A stretch of 64,000 nucleotides of DNA from Burkholderiales bacterium (GTDB lineage: Bacteria > Pseudomonadota > Gammaproteobacteria > Burkholderiales > Burkholderiaceae_C). The stretch is from the NCBI GenBank assembly GCA_028868995.1, contig JAGWTH010000003.1, forward strand, positions 62,001 through 126,000, written 5' to 3'. The number at the start of each line of letters is the position of its first letter. Positions within the stretch are counted from its first letter, which is position 1. The notes under the pieces are model-generated. The model was not told the origin of the DNA, searched no databases, and worked only from the letters and a program-made list of their open reading frames with translations. Shown one piece after another: positions 8,212-16,809 of the stretch. The position numbers and the translations under genes are program-made.

Positions 8212-9659
8212 GCAGGCGAGCCGACGGCGGGTGGCCGCTGCGAGGACCAGGGCGCGATCGCCTCCCACTCGCGCGCCAGCGCCAGCACGGCGAGGTCGGC
8301 GCGCGGCGGGCCGGCCAGCTGCATGCCCATGGGCAGGCCCTGCGGCCCGAAGCCCACCGGCACGCTCGCCACCGGCAGGCCGGCCAGCGTGAAGGGGGTG
8401 ACGATCTCCATCCAGCGGTGGTAGGTATCCATGGCCACGCCCGCCACCTCGTGCGGCCAGTCCAGCTCCGCGGAGAAGGGGAACACCTGCGCGGTGGGCG
8501 CCACCACGTAGTCGAAGCGCTCGAACAGGCGGCGGAAGGCCTGGTACACCGCCGTGCGCTGCACGGTGGCCTGGTACAGCTGCGCCGCCGTGAGCTGGAA
8601 GCTCTGTTCCACCTCCCAGCAGGCCTCGGGCTTCAACTGCTCGCGCAGCCGGGGCTGCGCGTACAGGGCCCCGAGCTTGCCGCCCACCAGCATCTGGCGC
8701 AGGCGCAGCCAGGCGCTCCAGTTCACCTCGCGCGCGACGTCCAGCGCGCAGGGCTCGACCTGCCAGCCCGCGCCCTCCAGCTTGCGCAGCGCGGCCTCGC
8801 ACAGCTCGCGGATGCCGGGCTCCAGCGGCAGGTCGCTCCAGAGGCTGCCCAGCCAGCCGATGCGGCGGCCGGGCCGGCAGACGATCGGGTCCGCCGCGGC
8901 GGGGTCGGGCAGCATCTCCGCCAGGGCGAGCGGCGCGCGGTCGTCCCAGCCCGCCATGGTGCACAGCAGGCGCGCGACGTCCTCGCTGGTGCGGCCCATG
9001 GGCCCTTCGGTGCTCAATTGCTGGAAGAACACGTCGTCGGCCGGCACCGCCGGCACGCGGCCGCGCGAGGGCCGGAAGCCGACGATGTGGTTGAAGGCCG
9101 CCGGGTTGCGCAGCGAGCCGCCCATGTCGCTGCCGTCGGCCACCGGCAGCATGCCCAGCGCCAGCGCCACGGCGGCGCCGCCGCTGCTGCCGCCGGCGGA
9201 CTTCGACGGGGCCCAGGCATTGCGGGTGGTGCCGAACACCTTGTTGTAGGTGTGCGAGCCCAGGCCGAACTCCGGCGTGTTGGTCTTGCCGATCACGATG
9301 GCGCCGGCGGCTTTCATGCGCTGCACGAACAGGGCGTCGGTGTCTGGGACGCGCCGGCCGACCGCGAGCGATCCCATGGTCGTCGGCAGGCCGGCGACGT
9401 CGCTCAGGTCCTTCACCGCCAGCGGGAAGCCGTGCATCCAGCCGGTGGGCTCGCGCCGCGCCAGCCTGGCGTCGCAGGCGTCCGCCTCGGCCAGCAAGGC
9501 CTGCGGGTCGCGCAGCGAGACGATCGCGTTGTAGTGCGGGTTGAGCGCGGCGATGCGGTCCAGCGTGGCCTGCATCAGCTCGCGGCAGGACACCTCGCGC
9601 CCCGCGATGCGCCGCGACAGGCTGGTCGCATCCAGCCGCAGCAGGTCGGCGCCCGTCAT
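8208..9659 (-). CDS. Amidase (amidase signature family)
   Basis: Amidase-signature hydrolase of 483 residues. The catalytic triad is visible: Lys83 in PLAVKDLSD, the cis-serine in the GGSSGG motif at 156-161, and the nucleophile Ser182 in GSDMGGSLRNPAAFN. These enzymes hydrolyse carboxylic amides, for example aryl or acyl amides; the specificity cannot be read from sequence. Its ATG overlaps the stop of the acyl-CoA ligase gene and its stop overlaps the Mut7-C start, so the three genes are translationally coupled. The pairing with an acyl-CoA synthetase suggests an amide to acid to acyl-CoA route, which is inference. Confidence 0.92.
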   Translation of the reverse strand: MTGADLLRLDATSLSRRIAGREVSCRELMQATLDRIAALNPHYNAIVSLRDPQALLAEADACDARLARREPTGWMHGFPLAVKDLSDVAGLPTTMGSLAVGRRVPDTDALFVQRMKAAGAIVIGKTNTPEFGLGSHTYNKVFGTTRNAWAPSKSAGGSSGGAAVALALGMLPVADGSDMGGSLRNPAAFNHIVGFRPSRGRVPAVPADDVFFQQLSTEGPMGRTSEDVARLLCTMAGWDDRAPLALAEMLPDPAAADPIVCRPGRRIGWLGSLWSDLPLEPGIRELCEAALRKLEGAGWQVEPCALDVAREVNWSAWLRLRQMLVGGKLGALYAQPRLREQLKPEACWEVEQSFQLTAAQLYQATVQRTAVYQAFRRLFERFDYVVAPTAQVFPFSAELDWPHEVAGVAMDTYHRWMEIVTPFTLAGLPVASVPVGFGPQGLPMGMQLAGPPRADLAVLALAREWEAIAPWSSQRPPAVGSPA

Positions 9660-11227
9660 GCCGGCACCCCGCTGAAATGCGCCTGGTGGCGCAGGCGCAG
9701 TTCGCGCTTGAGCAGCTTGCCGCTGGGGTTCTTGGGCAGGGCCTCGGTGAACACGACGGCCTTGGGCATCTTGAAGCCGGCCAGGTGCTGATGGCAGTGC
9801 GCCAGCACCTCGGCCTCCGTGAGCCGCTGGCCTGCCTTGGGCACGACGACGGCGACCACCGCCTCCACCCAGCGCGGATGCGGCACGCCCACCACCGCGA
9901 CCTCCGACACCTGCGGCATGCGGTAGATCATCTCCTCCACCTCGCGGCTGGCAACGTTCTCGCCGCCGGTCTTGATCATGTCCTTCTTGCGGTCGACGAC
10001 GGTGATGAAGCCCTCCTCGTCGATGGTCGCGAGGTCGCCCGAGTGGAACCAGCCGCCCTCGAAGGCGGCGCGGGTGCGCTCCTCGTCGTGGAAGTAGCCC
10101 AGCATCAGGTGCGGCGAGCGGTGCACGATCTCGCCCACCTCGCCCGGCTTCACGTCGCGCATCGCGTCGTCGACCACCCGCGTCTCCACGTTCAGCACCG
10201 GGCGGCCGCAGGAGCCCGGTTTGCGCAGCTGGTCTTCGGGGCCCAGCATCGTGGCCAGCGGCGCGATCTCGGTCTGGCCGTAGAGGTTCCAGAAGCCCAC
10301 GTCCGGCAGCCGTCGCGCCAGCTCGCGCAGCACCTCCACCGGCATGATGGAGGCGCCGTAGTAGCCCTTGCGCAGCGAGGACAGGTCGGTCTGGTCGAAC
10401 AGCGGCGAGCGCAGCAGGGAGATCCACACCGTGGGCGGCGCGAAGAACGAGGTGATGCGGTGCCTGGCGATCAGCGGCAGCAGGTTTTCCGGCGTCGGCT
10501 TGGCGGTGATGATGCTGCTGCCGCCCACGTAGATCTTGGGGCCCAGGAACACGTCGAGCTGCGCGCAGTGGTAAAGGGGCAGCGCATGCAGCGTCACGTC
10601 GCCGGCGGCGATGTCCGCGTCGACCGCGCAGCTGGCGTACTGCCAGATCACCGCGTCGTGCGTGAGCATCGCCCCCTTGGGGCTGGACTCGGTGCCGCTG
10701 GTGTAGACGATCTGCAGCAGGTCCTCGCCTTTCAGGTCCACGGCCGGCGGTGCCTCGCGCTGCGCGACGAGCGCGTCGAAGGTCGTCATGCCCGCCGCTG
10801 GCTCGGTCGGGTCCTCGGAGGGCAGCCAGACGAACTGCCGCACCTGCGTGTCCAGCGCCGCGGCGGCACGCGCCAGCTCCGCCAGGCCCGAATCGGTGGC
10901 CAGGGTCGCCGCGCCCGAATGGCGCAGGATGTAGGCGACCTCCTCGGCCTTCAGCATGAAGTTGATGGGCACCAGCACCGCCCCCAGGCGGGCCAGCGCG
11001 AAGCGCAGCGCGGCGAAGCCGTGCGAATTGCGCGCCAGCACCGCGAGCGGCGTGCCCTGGCCCACGCCCATCCGCGCCAGGCCGGCGGCCAGCCGGTCGA
11101 CCACGTCGTCGAATTCGGCGAAAGTCCAGCGGGTGGCGCCGCACTGGATCGCGAGCTTGCCCGGAAAGCGCTTCGCACTGCGGCGCAGCAGGTCCGCCAG
11201 GGTCTGGCGGCGGATGGCGGTGTCCAA
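9656..11227 (-). CDS. AMP-dependent acyl-CoA synthetase/ligase
   Basis: Adenylate-forming enzyme of 523 residues that activates a carboxylic acid with ATP and CoA. It has the P-loop IVYTSGTESSPKGAMLTH, the adenine-binding NLYGQTEIAPL, the hinge GWFHSGDLATIDEEGF with DRKKDMIKTGGENV, and the C-terminal catalytic lysine in NPSGKLLKREL. I chose the TTG start at 11227 because AAGGAG lies seven bases upstream and the protein then begins LDTAIRRQTLADLLRRSAKRFP, the usual N-terminus; longer starts reach back without homologous sequence. It resembles the fatty-acid or aryl-acid CoA ligase group; the substrate is unknown. It heads the ligase-amidase-Mut7C operon. Confidence 0.9.
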   Translation of the reverse strand: MDTAIRRQTLADLLRRSAKRFPGKLAIQCGATRWTFAEFDDVVDRLAAGLARMGVGQGTPLAVLARNSHGFAALRFALARLGAVLVPINFMLKAEEVAYILRHSGAATLATDSGLAELARAAAALDTQVRQFVWLPSEDPTEPAAGMTTFDALVAQREAPPAVDLKGEDLLQIVYTSGTESSPKGAMLTHDAVIWQYASCAVDADIAAGDVTLHALPLYHCAQLDVFLGPKIYVGGSSIITAKPTPENLLPLIARHRITSFFAPPTVWISLLRSPLFDQTDLSSLRKGYYGASIMPVEVLRELARRLPDVGFWNLYGQTEIAPLATMLGPEDQLRKPGSCGRPVLNVETRVVDDAMRDVKPGEVGEIVHRSPHLMLGYFHDEERTRAAFEGGWFHSGDLATIDEEGFITVVDRKKDMIKTGGENVASREVEEMIYRMPQVSEVAVVGVPHPRWVEAVVAVVVPKAGQRLTEAEVLAHCHQHLAGFKMPKAVVFTEALPKNPSGKLLKRELRLRHQAHFSGVPA

Positions 11228-11365
11228 GACACGACTCCTTGTTGGATGGTTTCGCGTATGGTGCACCAGCCCGCACCGCCTGCGCAGAGGGGTTTGACCG
11301 GAGGGACGGGAATCCAAGGCGTTGAAGCTGCGCGGGGATGACGTGCGGCCTCGCCGCCATGCGCC

Positions 11366-12085
11366 TCAGCCCGTCGGCTGGTCGGCGGGGGTGCGCTCCT
11401 CCCCCTCTTCTTCCTGGGCGCCGGCGCGCCGGCCCAGCCACTTGCCGACGAGGACGACGAGCACCGCGCCGGCCACCGGGGCGGCCGTGTGCAGATAGTG
11501 GTGCGCCTCGACGAAGTCCCTGATCGCGGGATCGCCCACCGCCATCTCGCCGGCCACCCAGCCCAGGAGCGCGGCGCCGGCGGTGATGATGACCGGGAAG
11601 CGGTTCATCAGCGTCAGGATGATCGTGCTGCCGAAGATGATCAGCGGGATGCTGATCACCAGCCCGATCACCAGCAGGAGCACGTCGCCCTTGGCGGCCG
11701 CGGCCACGCCGATGACGTTGTCCAGGCTCATCACCAGGTCGGCGATGATGATGGTCTTGATGGCCTGCAGCATGCCGGCATGGCTCTCCATGTCGCCCTC
11801 GTCGTCGTCCCCCTTGAGCAGCCCCACGCCGATCCACAGCAGCGCCGCCGCGCCGACCAGCTTCAGCCAGGGCAGGTTCAGCAGGTAGACGGCGAAGAAC
11901 GTCAGCACCACCCGCAGCACGATGGCGCCCACGCTGCCGAACACGATGGCCGGCTTCTGCTGCCGCGGCGGCAGCGAGCGGCAGGCGAGCGCGATCACCA
12001 CGGCGTTGTCGCCGGACAGCACGATGTTGATCAGGATGATCTGGGCCAGCGCGACCCAGAACTCGGGGGTCATGAAGACCGCCAT
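11366..12085 (-). CDS. TerC family integral membrane protein (YjbE-like)
   Basis: TerC/YjbE-type membrane protein of 239 residues with about seven helices. Family motifs are LINIVLSGDNAVVIALA in helix 1 and IADLVMSLDNVIGVAAAAKG in the middle; the paired acidic-Asn motifs are thought to bind a divalent metal. Relatives have been linked to manganese export and to metallation of exported enzymes, and others to tellurite resistance. A charged cytoplasmic loop (KGDDDEGDMESH) separates the halves. ATG 12085 is preceded by GAGGAA; ATG 12073 is a second choice. The 106-bp upstream gap was checked for a yybP-ykoY manganese riboswitch, and none was recognised. Confidence 0.88.
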   Translation of the reverse strand: MAVFMTPEFWVALAQIILINIVLSGDNAVVIALACRSLPPRQQKPAIVFGSVGAIVLRVVLTFFAVYLLNLPWLKLVGAAALLWIGVGLLKGDDDEGDMESHAGMLQAIKTIIIADLVMSLDNVIGVAAAAKGDVLLLVIGLVISIPLIIFGSTIILTLMNRFPVIITAGAALLGWVAGEMAVGDPAIRDFVEAHHYLHTAAPVAGAVLVVLVGKWLGRRAGAQEEEGEERTPADQPTG

Positions 12086-12191
12086 GGTGTTTCCTCGGGC
12101 AAGGGAAGACGGGACTGGACCCGCAGGCCCGCGCTGCCCCGAGGCTAAGCAGCCAGGCTGACAGGCTCTTGGCCGCCAGCTTTCGCCACGC

Positions 12192-13622
12192 TTACAGTCG
12201 CCCGTCCGACGCTTCGGCAAGCCCCGGTGCGGCCGGCCGCTGCCGGAAGAACACGGTGAAGGTGTTGCCCACCCCGTCCGTGTCGTCCTCCAGCTGGATG
12301 CGCGCGCCGTGCAGCGTGGCGATCTCGCTGACGATCGCCAGCCCCAGGCCGCTGCCGTCCTCCGGCGTGCCCAGCAGCCGGTGGAAGCGCTCGAACACCC
12401 GGTCGCGTTCCTGCGGCGGGATGCGCGGGCCGTCGTCGCTGACGGCCAGCAGGCACTCCCCGCCGGCGGCGGGCGCGGTGCGCACGGTGACGCGGCCGCC
12501 CGCCTGGCTGTAGCGGATGGCGTTGTCGATCAGGTTGTTCAGCAGCTCGCGCAGCCGGTCGCCGTCGGCGTCGATCACGAGCGGCGTGTCCGGACCCTCG
12601 AAGCCCAGGTCGATACCGCGCCGCAGGGCGTGCGGCACCCATTCCATGCTGACCTCCAGCGCGAAGGCGTGCAGGTCCAGCGGCTGCAGGTTCAGCGAGT
12701 GCAGCGCCCCGGGCTCGTTGCGCGCCAGCGAGAGCAGCTGCCGCACCAGCCGCGACAGCCGGTCCGCACTGATGTACAGCTGGTCCAGCGAATGGCGCAG
12801 CCGCTCGGGCTGGGTCTCGCGCAGGGCCAGCTCGATCTGCGCCTTCAGGCCGCTGACCGGCGTCTTCAGCTGGTGGGCCGCGTCGGCGACGAAGCGGTTC
12901 TGGAAATCGAAGGTGCGCGCCAGCCGCCCCAGCAGGTCGTTGACCTCCTGCACCAGCGGGCGCACCTCGCCGGGCACGTCGTCCAGCGGGATGGGGCTCA
13001 GGTCCAGGTGCGAGCGGTCGGACACCGCCTGGCGCAGGCGGCGCAGCGGCGCCAGGCCGCGCGAGATGCCCACCCACACCACGGCCGCCGTGACCGCGAT
13101 CAGCAGCAGCTGGGGCACGACCACGTTGGCCAGCATCTCCCAGGCCAGGCGCCGGCGCTTGTGCAGGGTCTCGGCCACCTCCACCTGCACGGGGGTGCCG
13201 GCCGGATCGCCCGCCGCCGGCAGGCGGGCGGCCACCATGCGCACCGGTTCGCCGTGGATCGTCGTGTCGTAGAAGCGCGGCCCGGCGGACGGGGCGGAGG
13301 GCGGCGCCGTGGGCAGGCCCCCGTCGCCGCCCAGCAGCGTGCCGTCCTGGCCCTGCACCCGGAACCACAGGCGGTCCTCGGTGTCGTTCAGCAGGACGCG
13401 CGCCGCCGCGTCCGACAGCTCCAGCCGCGGGCCGCCGGCGGCCGGGCGCACGTGCAGGACGATCTCGCGGGCGATCTCCTGCAGCGCCCGGTCGTAGGCC
13501 AGGTTGGCATGGCGCAGCACGTTCCACCAGGCGACCGCGGTGTCCAGCACCAGCAGGAGCAGCAGCGGCAGCAGCAGCCAGGCGAGCAGCTTGCGCTGCA
13601 GGCGCGGCTCACTGCGGCGCAT
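12192..13622 (-). CDS. Sensor histidine kinase (TctE/QseC-like)
   Basis: Membrane sensor kinase of 476 residues. Helix 1 is at about 14-34, followed by a periplasmic 2CSK-type N-terminal sensor region, helix 2 near 170-190, then HAMP-like linker, dimerisation domain with phosphoacceptor His250 in DAAHQLKTPVSGLKAQ, N-box NNLIDNAIRYS and G2-box GSGLGLAIV. The G1-box reads SDDGPRIPP, where most kinases have DNGPGIP, so a glycine is replaced by arginine. It overlaps the stop of its response regulator gene by 14 bp. TctDE systems in Burkholderiales often control tricarboxylate (Bug/Tct) uptake, but the inducer here is not known. Confidence 0.92.
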   Translation of the reverse strand: MRRSEPRLQRKLLAWLLLPLLLLLVLDTAVAWWNVLRHANLAYDRALQEIAREIVLHVRPAAGGPRLELSDAAARVLLNDTEDRLWFRVQGQDGTLLGGDGGLPTAPPSAPSAGPRFYDTTIHGEPVRMVAARLPAAGDPAGTPVQVEVAETLHKRRRLAWEMLANVVVPQLLLIAVTAAVVWVGISRGLAPLRRLRQAVSDRSHLDLSPIPLDDVPGEVRPLVQEVNDLLGRLARTFDFQNRFVADAAHQLKTPVSGLKAQIELALRETQPERLRHSLDQLYISADRLSRLVRQLLSLARNEPGALHSLNLQPLDLHAFALEVSMEWVPHALRRGIDLGFEGPDTPLVIDADGDRLRELLNNLIDNAIRYSQAGGRVTVRTAPAAGGECLLAVSDDGPRIPPQERDRVFERFHRLLGTPEDGSGLGLAIVSEIATLHGARIQLEDDTDGVGNTFTVFFRQRPAAPGLAEASDGRL

Positions 13623-14283
13623 CGGCGTGTTCCATCAGGTAGCCCATGCCGCGCACGGTGCGGATCTCGCAGCCCAGGGGCTCCAGCTTGCGGCGCAGCC
13701 GGTAGACGTAGACCTCGATGGCGTTCGCGCCGACCTCGTCGCCCCAGCCATAGAGGTGGTTGACCATCTGCTCCTTGCTGACGACGCGGCCCTCGCGCAT
13801 CAGCAGCAGTTCCAGCACCGCCAGCTCGCGCGGCGACAGGTCCAGCGGCTTGCGGTCGTGGAAGACGCGCCGGCCGACGGTGTCGAAGCGCAGCAGGCCG
13901 TGCTCCAGCCAGGGCGTGGAGTTGCTGCCGCGGCGCAGCAGCGCCCGCACCCGCGCCTCCAGCTCGGGCAGGTCGAAGGGCTTGGCGAGGTAGTCGTCGG
14001 CGCCCAGGTCGAGGCCGCGCACGCGGTCGTCCAGGGTGTCGAGGGCGGTGAGCATCAGCACCGGCAGGGTGGAGCGGCGCGCGCGCAGGCGCTTCAGCAC
14101 CTCCAGGCCCGACAGGCCCGGCAGCCCGATGTCCAGGATGGCCAGGTCGTAGATCGCCAGCGCCAGCGCGTGGTCGGCCTCCTCGCCGCTGCCGACCACG
14201 TCCACCGCATGGGCGGACTGGACGAGCGCCCGCGACAGGGCGTCGGCCAGGACCTTGTCGTCTTCCACCAGCAGGATGCGCAT
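13609..14283 (-). CDS. Response regulator, OmpR/PhoB family (TctD-like)
   Basis: Two-component regulator of 224 residues. The receiver domain has acidic pocket residues Asp8-Asp9, phosphoacceptor Asp51 in LAILDIGLPG, the conserved Thr in LMLTA and Lys in YLAKPFDLPE. The C-terminal winged-helix domain carries LDLSPRELAVLELLL and the recognition helix region NAIEVYVYRLRRKLE followed by IRTVRGMGYL. It is encoded directly before its kinase and overlaps it, so they are a cognate pair. The DUF2892 gene lies 75 bp upstream on the same strand. Confidence 0.94.
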   Translation of the reverse strand: MRILLVEDDKVLADALSRALVQSAHAVDVVGSGEEADHALALAIYDLAILDIGLPGLSGLEVLKRLRARRSTLPVLMLTALDTLDDRVRGLDLGADDYLAKPFDLPELEARVRALLRRGSNSTPWLEHGLLRFDTVGRRVFHDRKPLDLSPRELAVLELLLMREGRVVSKEQMVNHLYGWGDEVGANAIEVYVYRLRRKLEPLGCEIRTVRGMGYLMEHADAPQ

Positions 14284-14358
14284 CGGGCAATGCTAACGAA
14301 ACGCCGGGGGCCCGCCCCAGGCGGTCCCGGATGGCCCGATGCGATCCCGGCCGGCGCC

Positions 14359-14568
14359 TCAGTCGGCCTTGTCGGGATTCATCGGGCAGGTGCTCAGGCC
14401 CAGCAGGCTGTACAGCGGGCAGGTGCGCAGCAGGCCGGTGAGGAGCGGCACCACGCCGATGTAGCCCCAGGCACCGATGGTGCCGGTGACCGCCAGGCCC
14501 AGCAGGACGACGCCGACGCCGATGCGCAGCCACTGGTCCAGGGAGCCGACATTGCGCTTGAGGTTCAT
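14359..14568 (-). CDS. DUF2892 (YgaP-type) membrane protein
   Basis: Small membrane protein of 69 residues. It has the DUF2892 signature MNLKRNVGSLDQWLRIGVGVVLLGLA at the start and ends in TCPLYSLLGLSTCP. There are two short hydrophobic segments (about 16-34 and 36-50) and two cysteines near the C-terminus. Such proteins occur alone or fused to rhodanese domains (as in YgaP), suggesting a link to sulfur handling, but the role is unknown. A Shine-Dalgarno-like GGAGAA is close to the ATG. An FNR-like box lies about 60 bp upstream, suggesting oxygen-responsive expression. Confidence 0.85.
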   Translation of the reverse strand: MNLKRNVGSLDQWLRIGVGVVLLGLAVTGTIGAWGYIGVVPLLTGLLRTCPLYSLLGLSTCPMNPDKAD

Positions 14569-14628
14569 GGTTCTTCTCCAGGTTCGTTCCGGTCCTCCGG
14601 CAAGTTACCCCCGCCGCGTCCGCCGCAC

Positions 14629-14642
14629 TTGAGGCGGATCAA
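14629..14642. promoter_or_regulatory. FNR/Anr-like binding box
   Basis: The site TTGAGGCGGATCAA matches the FNR consensus TTGAT-N4-ATCAA at nine of ten positions; only the fifth base differs. It lies between the divergent DUF2892 and FtsH-like genes, about 60 bp from the first and 115 bp from the second, so it could serve either. Inference: oxygen-dependent control by an FNR/Anr family regulator. Confidence 0.6.
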
Positions 14643-14676
14643 CAGCCGTGCAGGGGAGCCGCCGGCATGATGGGTC

Positions 14677-14722
14677 CGCGCCCGGCGCCCGCGCCGCGCC
14701 CGGCACCCGCGCCGCGCCCGGC
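14677..14722. repeat. 18-bp GC-only tandem repeat, about 2.6 copies
   Basis: The unit CGCGCCCGGCGCCCGCGC at 14677-14694 repeats at 14695-14712 with one change (G to A in the middle) and continues as a ten-base partial copy to 14722. It lies in the leader between the FNR-like box and the FtsH-like start. It contains only G and C in the first unit. No function is evident; slippage polymorphism is expected. Confidence 0.8.
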
Positions 14723-14757
14723 CGGTGCATGATGCAGCCTGCGCGACCATTGCAGCC

Positions 14758-16809
14758 ATGAACGGACCCACCCCTTCCCCCACCCCGGCGCCCGCGCCGC
14801 CGCGGCAGCCTCCCGCGCCGCCGCCGGGTCCCGCCATGCCGCCGCGCCGCTACTGGCTGCTGTTCGCCTTCGTGCTGCTGGTGAACTGGCTGGTGATGAC
14901 CTACCTGTTCCCCTCCGGCGAGGCGCCGGTCACCATCCCCTACACGGAGTTCCGCGACGAGGTCGCCAGGAACAACGTCGTCTCCATCTACAGCCGCGCC
15001 ACCAGCATCGAAGGCCGCTTCAAGACCCCGGTGACCTGGCCGCCACCGAAGCCGGCGCCGCAGCCGGGGCAGCCGCCGGCCCCGCGCCAGCGGCCCATCC
15101 CGGGCGAGAACGACGGGCCTTCGCGCACGGCGGGCACCTTCACCACCGAGCTGCCCGCCTTCTTCGACCGCAACCTGGAGAGCTTCCTGATCGGCCACGA
15201 CGTGGAGATCAGCGCCGTGCCCCTGCAGCAGGGCGGCGTGCTGTCCACGCTGGTCTACGGCTTCGGTCCGGCCCTGCTGATCATCGGCTTCTACGTGTGG
15301 ATGTACCGCCGCGCGGCCAAGGGCGGCGGTGGCGGCCTGGGGCTGGGCGGCGGGCTGTTCGGCCTGGGCCGCAGCAAGGCGCGCCGCTACGACGCGACCG
15401 ACGCCGAGCACCGCGTCACCTTCGACGACGTGGCGGGCATCGACGAGGCCGAGAACGAGCTGATCGAGGTCGTCGAGTTCCTGAAGAACCCGCAGAAGTA
15501 CACGCGGCTGGGCGGCTCCGCCCCCAAGGGCGTGCTGCTGATCGGCGCGCCCGGCACCGGCAAGACGCTGCTGGCGCGCGCCGTGGCGGGCGAGGCGGGC
15601 GTGCCCTTCTTCTCCATGAGCGCCTCGGAGTTCGTGGAGATGATCGTGGGCGTCGGCGCCGCGCGGGTGCGCGACCTGTTCCGGCAGGCGCGCGAGAACG
15701 CCCCGGCCATCATCTTCATCGACGAGATCGACGGCATCGGCCGCGCGCGCGGCCAGGTCGCCCTCGGCGGCGCCAGCGAACAGGAGCAGACGCTGCAGCA
15801 GATCCTCACCGAGATGGACGGCTTCACCGGCCGCGAGGGGATCATCGTGCTGGCCGCCACCAATCAGCCCGACGTGCTGGACCGCGCCCTGCTGCGTCCC
15901 GGCCGCTTCGACCGCCGCGTCGTGGTCAACCTGCCGGACAAGGCCGGCCGCCAGGCCATCCTGAAGGTGCACGTGCGCAAGGTGCCCCTGGCCGCGGACG
16001 TGAGCCTGGAGGAGCTGTCCCAGACCACGCCCGGCTTCTCCGGCGCCGACCTGAAGAACCTGGTCAACGAGGCGGCCCTGCTGGCCGCGCGCCGCGACGA
16101 GGCCGAGGTGCGCCAGCGGGACTTCCTCGACGCGCTGGAGAAGATCGTGCTGGGCCCGGAGCGCCCGCTGCTGCTCACGCCGGACGACAAGGAGCGCATC
16201 GCCTACCACGAGAGCGGCCACACCATCATGGGCCTGGTGGTGCCGGGCGCCGACCCGGTCAACCGCGTGAGCATCGTGCCGCGCGGCCAGGCGCTGGGCG
16301 TGACCTACCAGCGGCCGCAGACCGACCGCTACAACTACCCCGAGGACTACCTGCGCGCGCGCATCATCGGCATGCTGGGCGGCCGGGCCGCCGAGGAGGT
16401 GGTCTACGGCACCCGCACCACCGGCGCCGAGAACGACATCGAGCAGGCGACGCAGCTGGCCCGCAGCATGGTCACGCGCTGGGGCATGAGCGACACGATC
16501 GGCATGGTGCAGCTCGCGCCGCGCCAGAACGTGTTCCTCGGCACGGGCGGCAGCTTCATGGGCGACAAGCCCTTCAGCGAGCAGACCGCCGCCCGCGTGG
16601 ACGCCGAGGTGCAGCGCATCATCGACGAGTGCCACGAGCAGGCCAAGCGCCTGCTGCGCGAGCACCGCGCGGCGCTCGACCGCCTGGTGCGGTCGCTGCT
16701 GGCCAAGGAGACGCTGTCGGAGCAGGAGATTCTCGAGGCCACCGGCCTGCCGCCGGCCCCGGCGCTGCAGAGCCGGCCCCTGCCCCACCCGGAAGGAGGG
16801 ACGCCATGA
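14758..16809 (+). CDS. FtsH-type ATP-dependent zinc metalloprotease
   Basis: AAA+ membrane protease of 683 residues. A proline-rich cytoplasmic N-terminus (residues 1-30) precedes transmembrane segment 1 (about 31-50). A periplasmic loop with a proline-rich insert follows, then segment 2 (about 162-182). The AAA module has Walker A GAPGTGKT at 263-270, Walker B FIDEID around 320-324 and the second region of homology [14 protein letters not shown]. The protease site HESGH is at 484-488. It degrades misfolded or regulatory membrane and soluble proteins. The N-terminus and context differ from the housekeeping ftsH (normally beside rlmE and folP), so I read it as an additional paralogue. ATG 14758 is preferred over 14725 because it gives a typical N-terminus. 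Confidence 0.92.
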   Translation: MNGPTPSPTPAPAPPRQPPAPPPGPAMPPRRYWLLFAFVLLVNWLVMTYLFPSGEAPVTIPYTEFRDEVARNNVVSIYSRATSIEGRFKTPVTWPPPKPAPQPGQPPAPRQRPIPGENDGPSRTAGTFTTELPAFFDRNLESFLIGHDVEISAVPLQQGGVLSTLVYGFGPALLIIGFYVWMYRRAAKGGGGGLGLGGGLFGLGRSKARRYDATDAEHRVTFDDVAGIDEAENELIEVVEFLKNPQKYTRLGGSAPKGVLLIGAPGTGKTLLARAVAGEAGVPFFSMSASEFVEMIVGVGAARVRDLFRQARENAPAIIFIDEIDGIGRARGQVALGGASEQEQTLQQILTEMDGFTGREGIIVLAATNQPDVLDRALLRPGRFDRRVVVNLPDKAGRQAILKVHVRKVPLAADVSLEELSQTTPGFSGADLKNLVNEAALLAARRDEAEVRQRDFLDALEKIVLGPERPLLLTPDDKERIAYHESGHTIMGLVVPGADPVNRVSIVPRGQALGVTYQRPQTDRYNYPEDYLRARIIGMLGGRAAEEVVYGTRTTGAENDIEQATQLARSMVTRWGMSDTIGMVQLAPRQNVFLGTGGSFMGDKPFSEQTAARVDAEVQRIIDECHEQAKRLLREHRAALDRLVRSLLAKETLSEQEILEATGLPPAPALQSRPLPHPEGGTP

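Noticed and set aside
8208-11837. A single 1,209-codon minus-strand frame suggesting a giant fusion protein
   Set aside because: Only its last 483 codons (amidase) are real. The rest is out-of-frame shadow of the TerC and acyl-CoA ligase genes.
12086-12191. yybP-ykoY manganese riboswitch before the TerC-like gene
   Set aside because: TerC family genes often have one, but the conserved riboswitch core motifs are not present in this 106-bp gap.
12145-13527. Alternative 460-codon frame over the kinase gene
   Set aside because: Arg/Ala/Gly-rich shadow; the true frame carries all kinase boxes.
14677-14722. CRISPR-like repeats
   Set aside because: The 18-bp units are directly adjacent without spacers; no cas genes are in the window.
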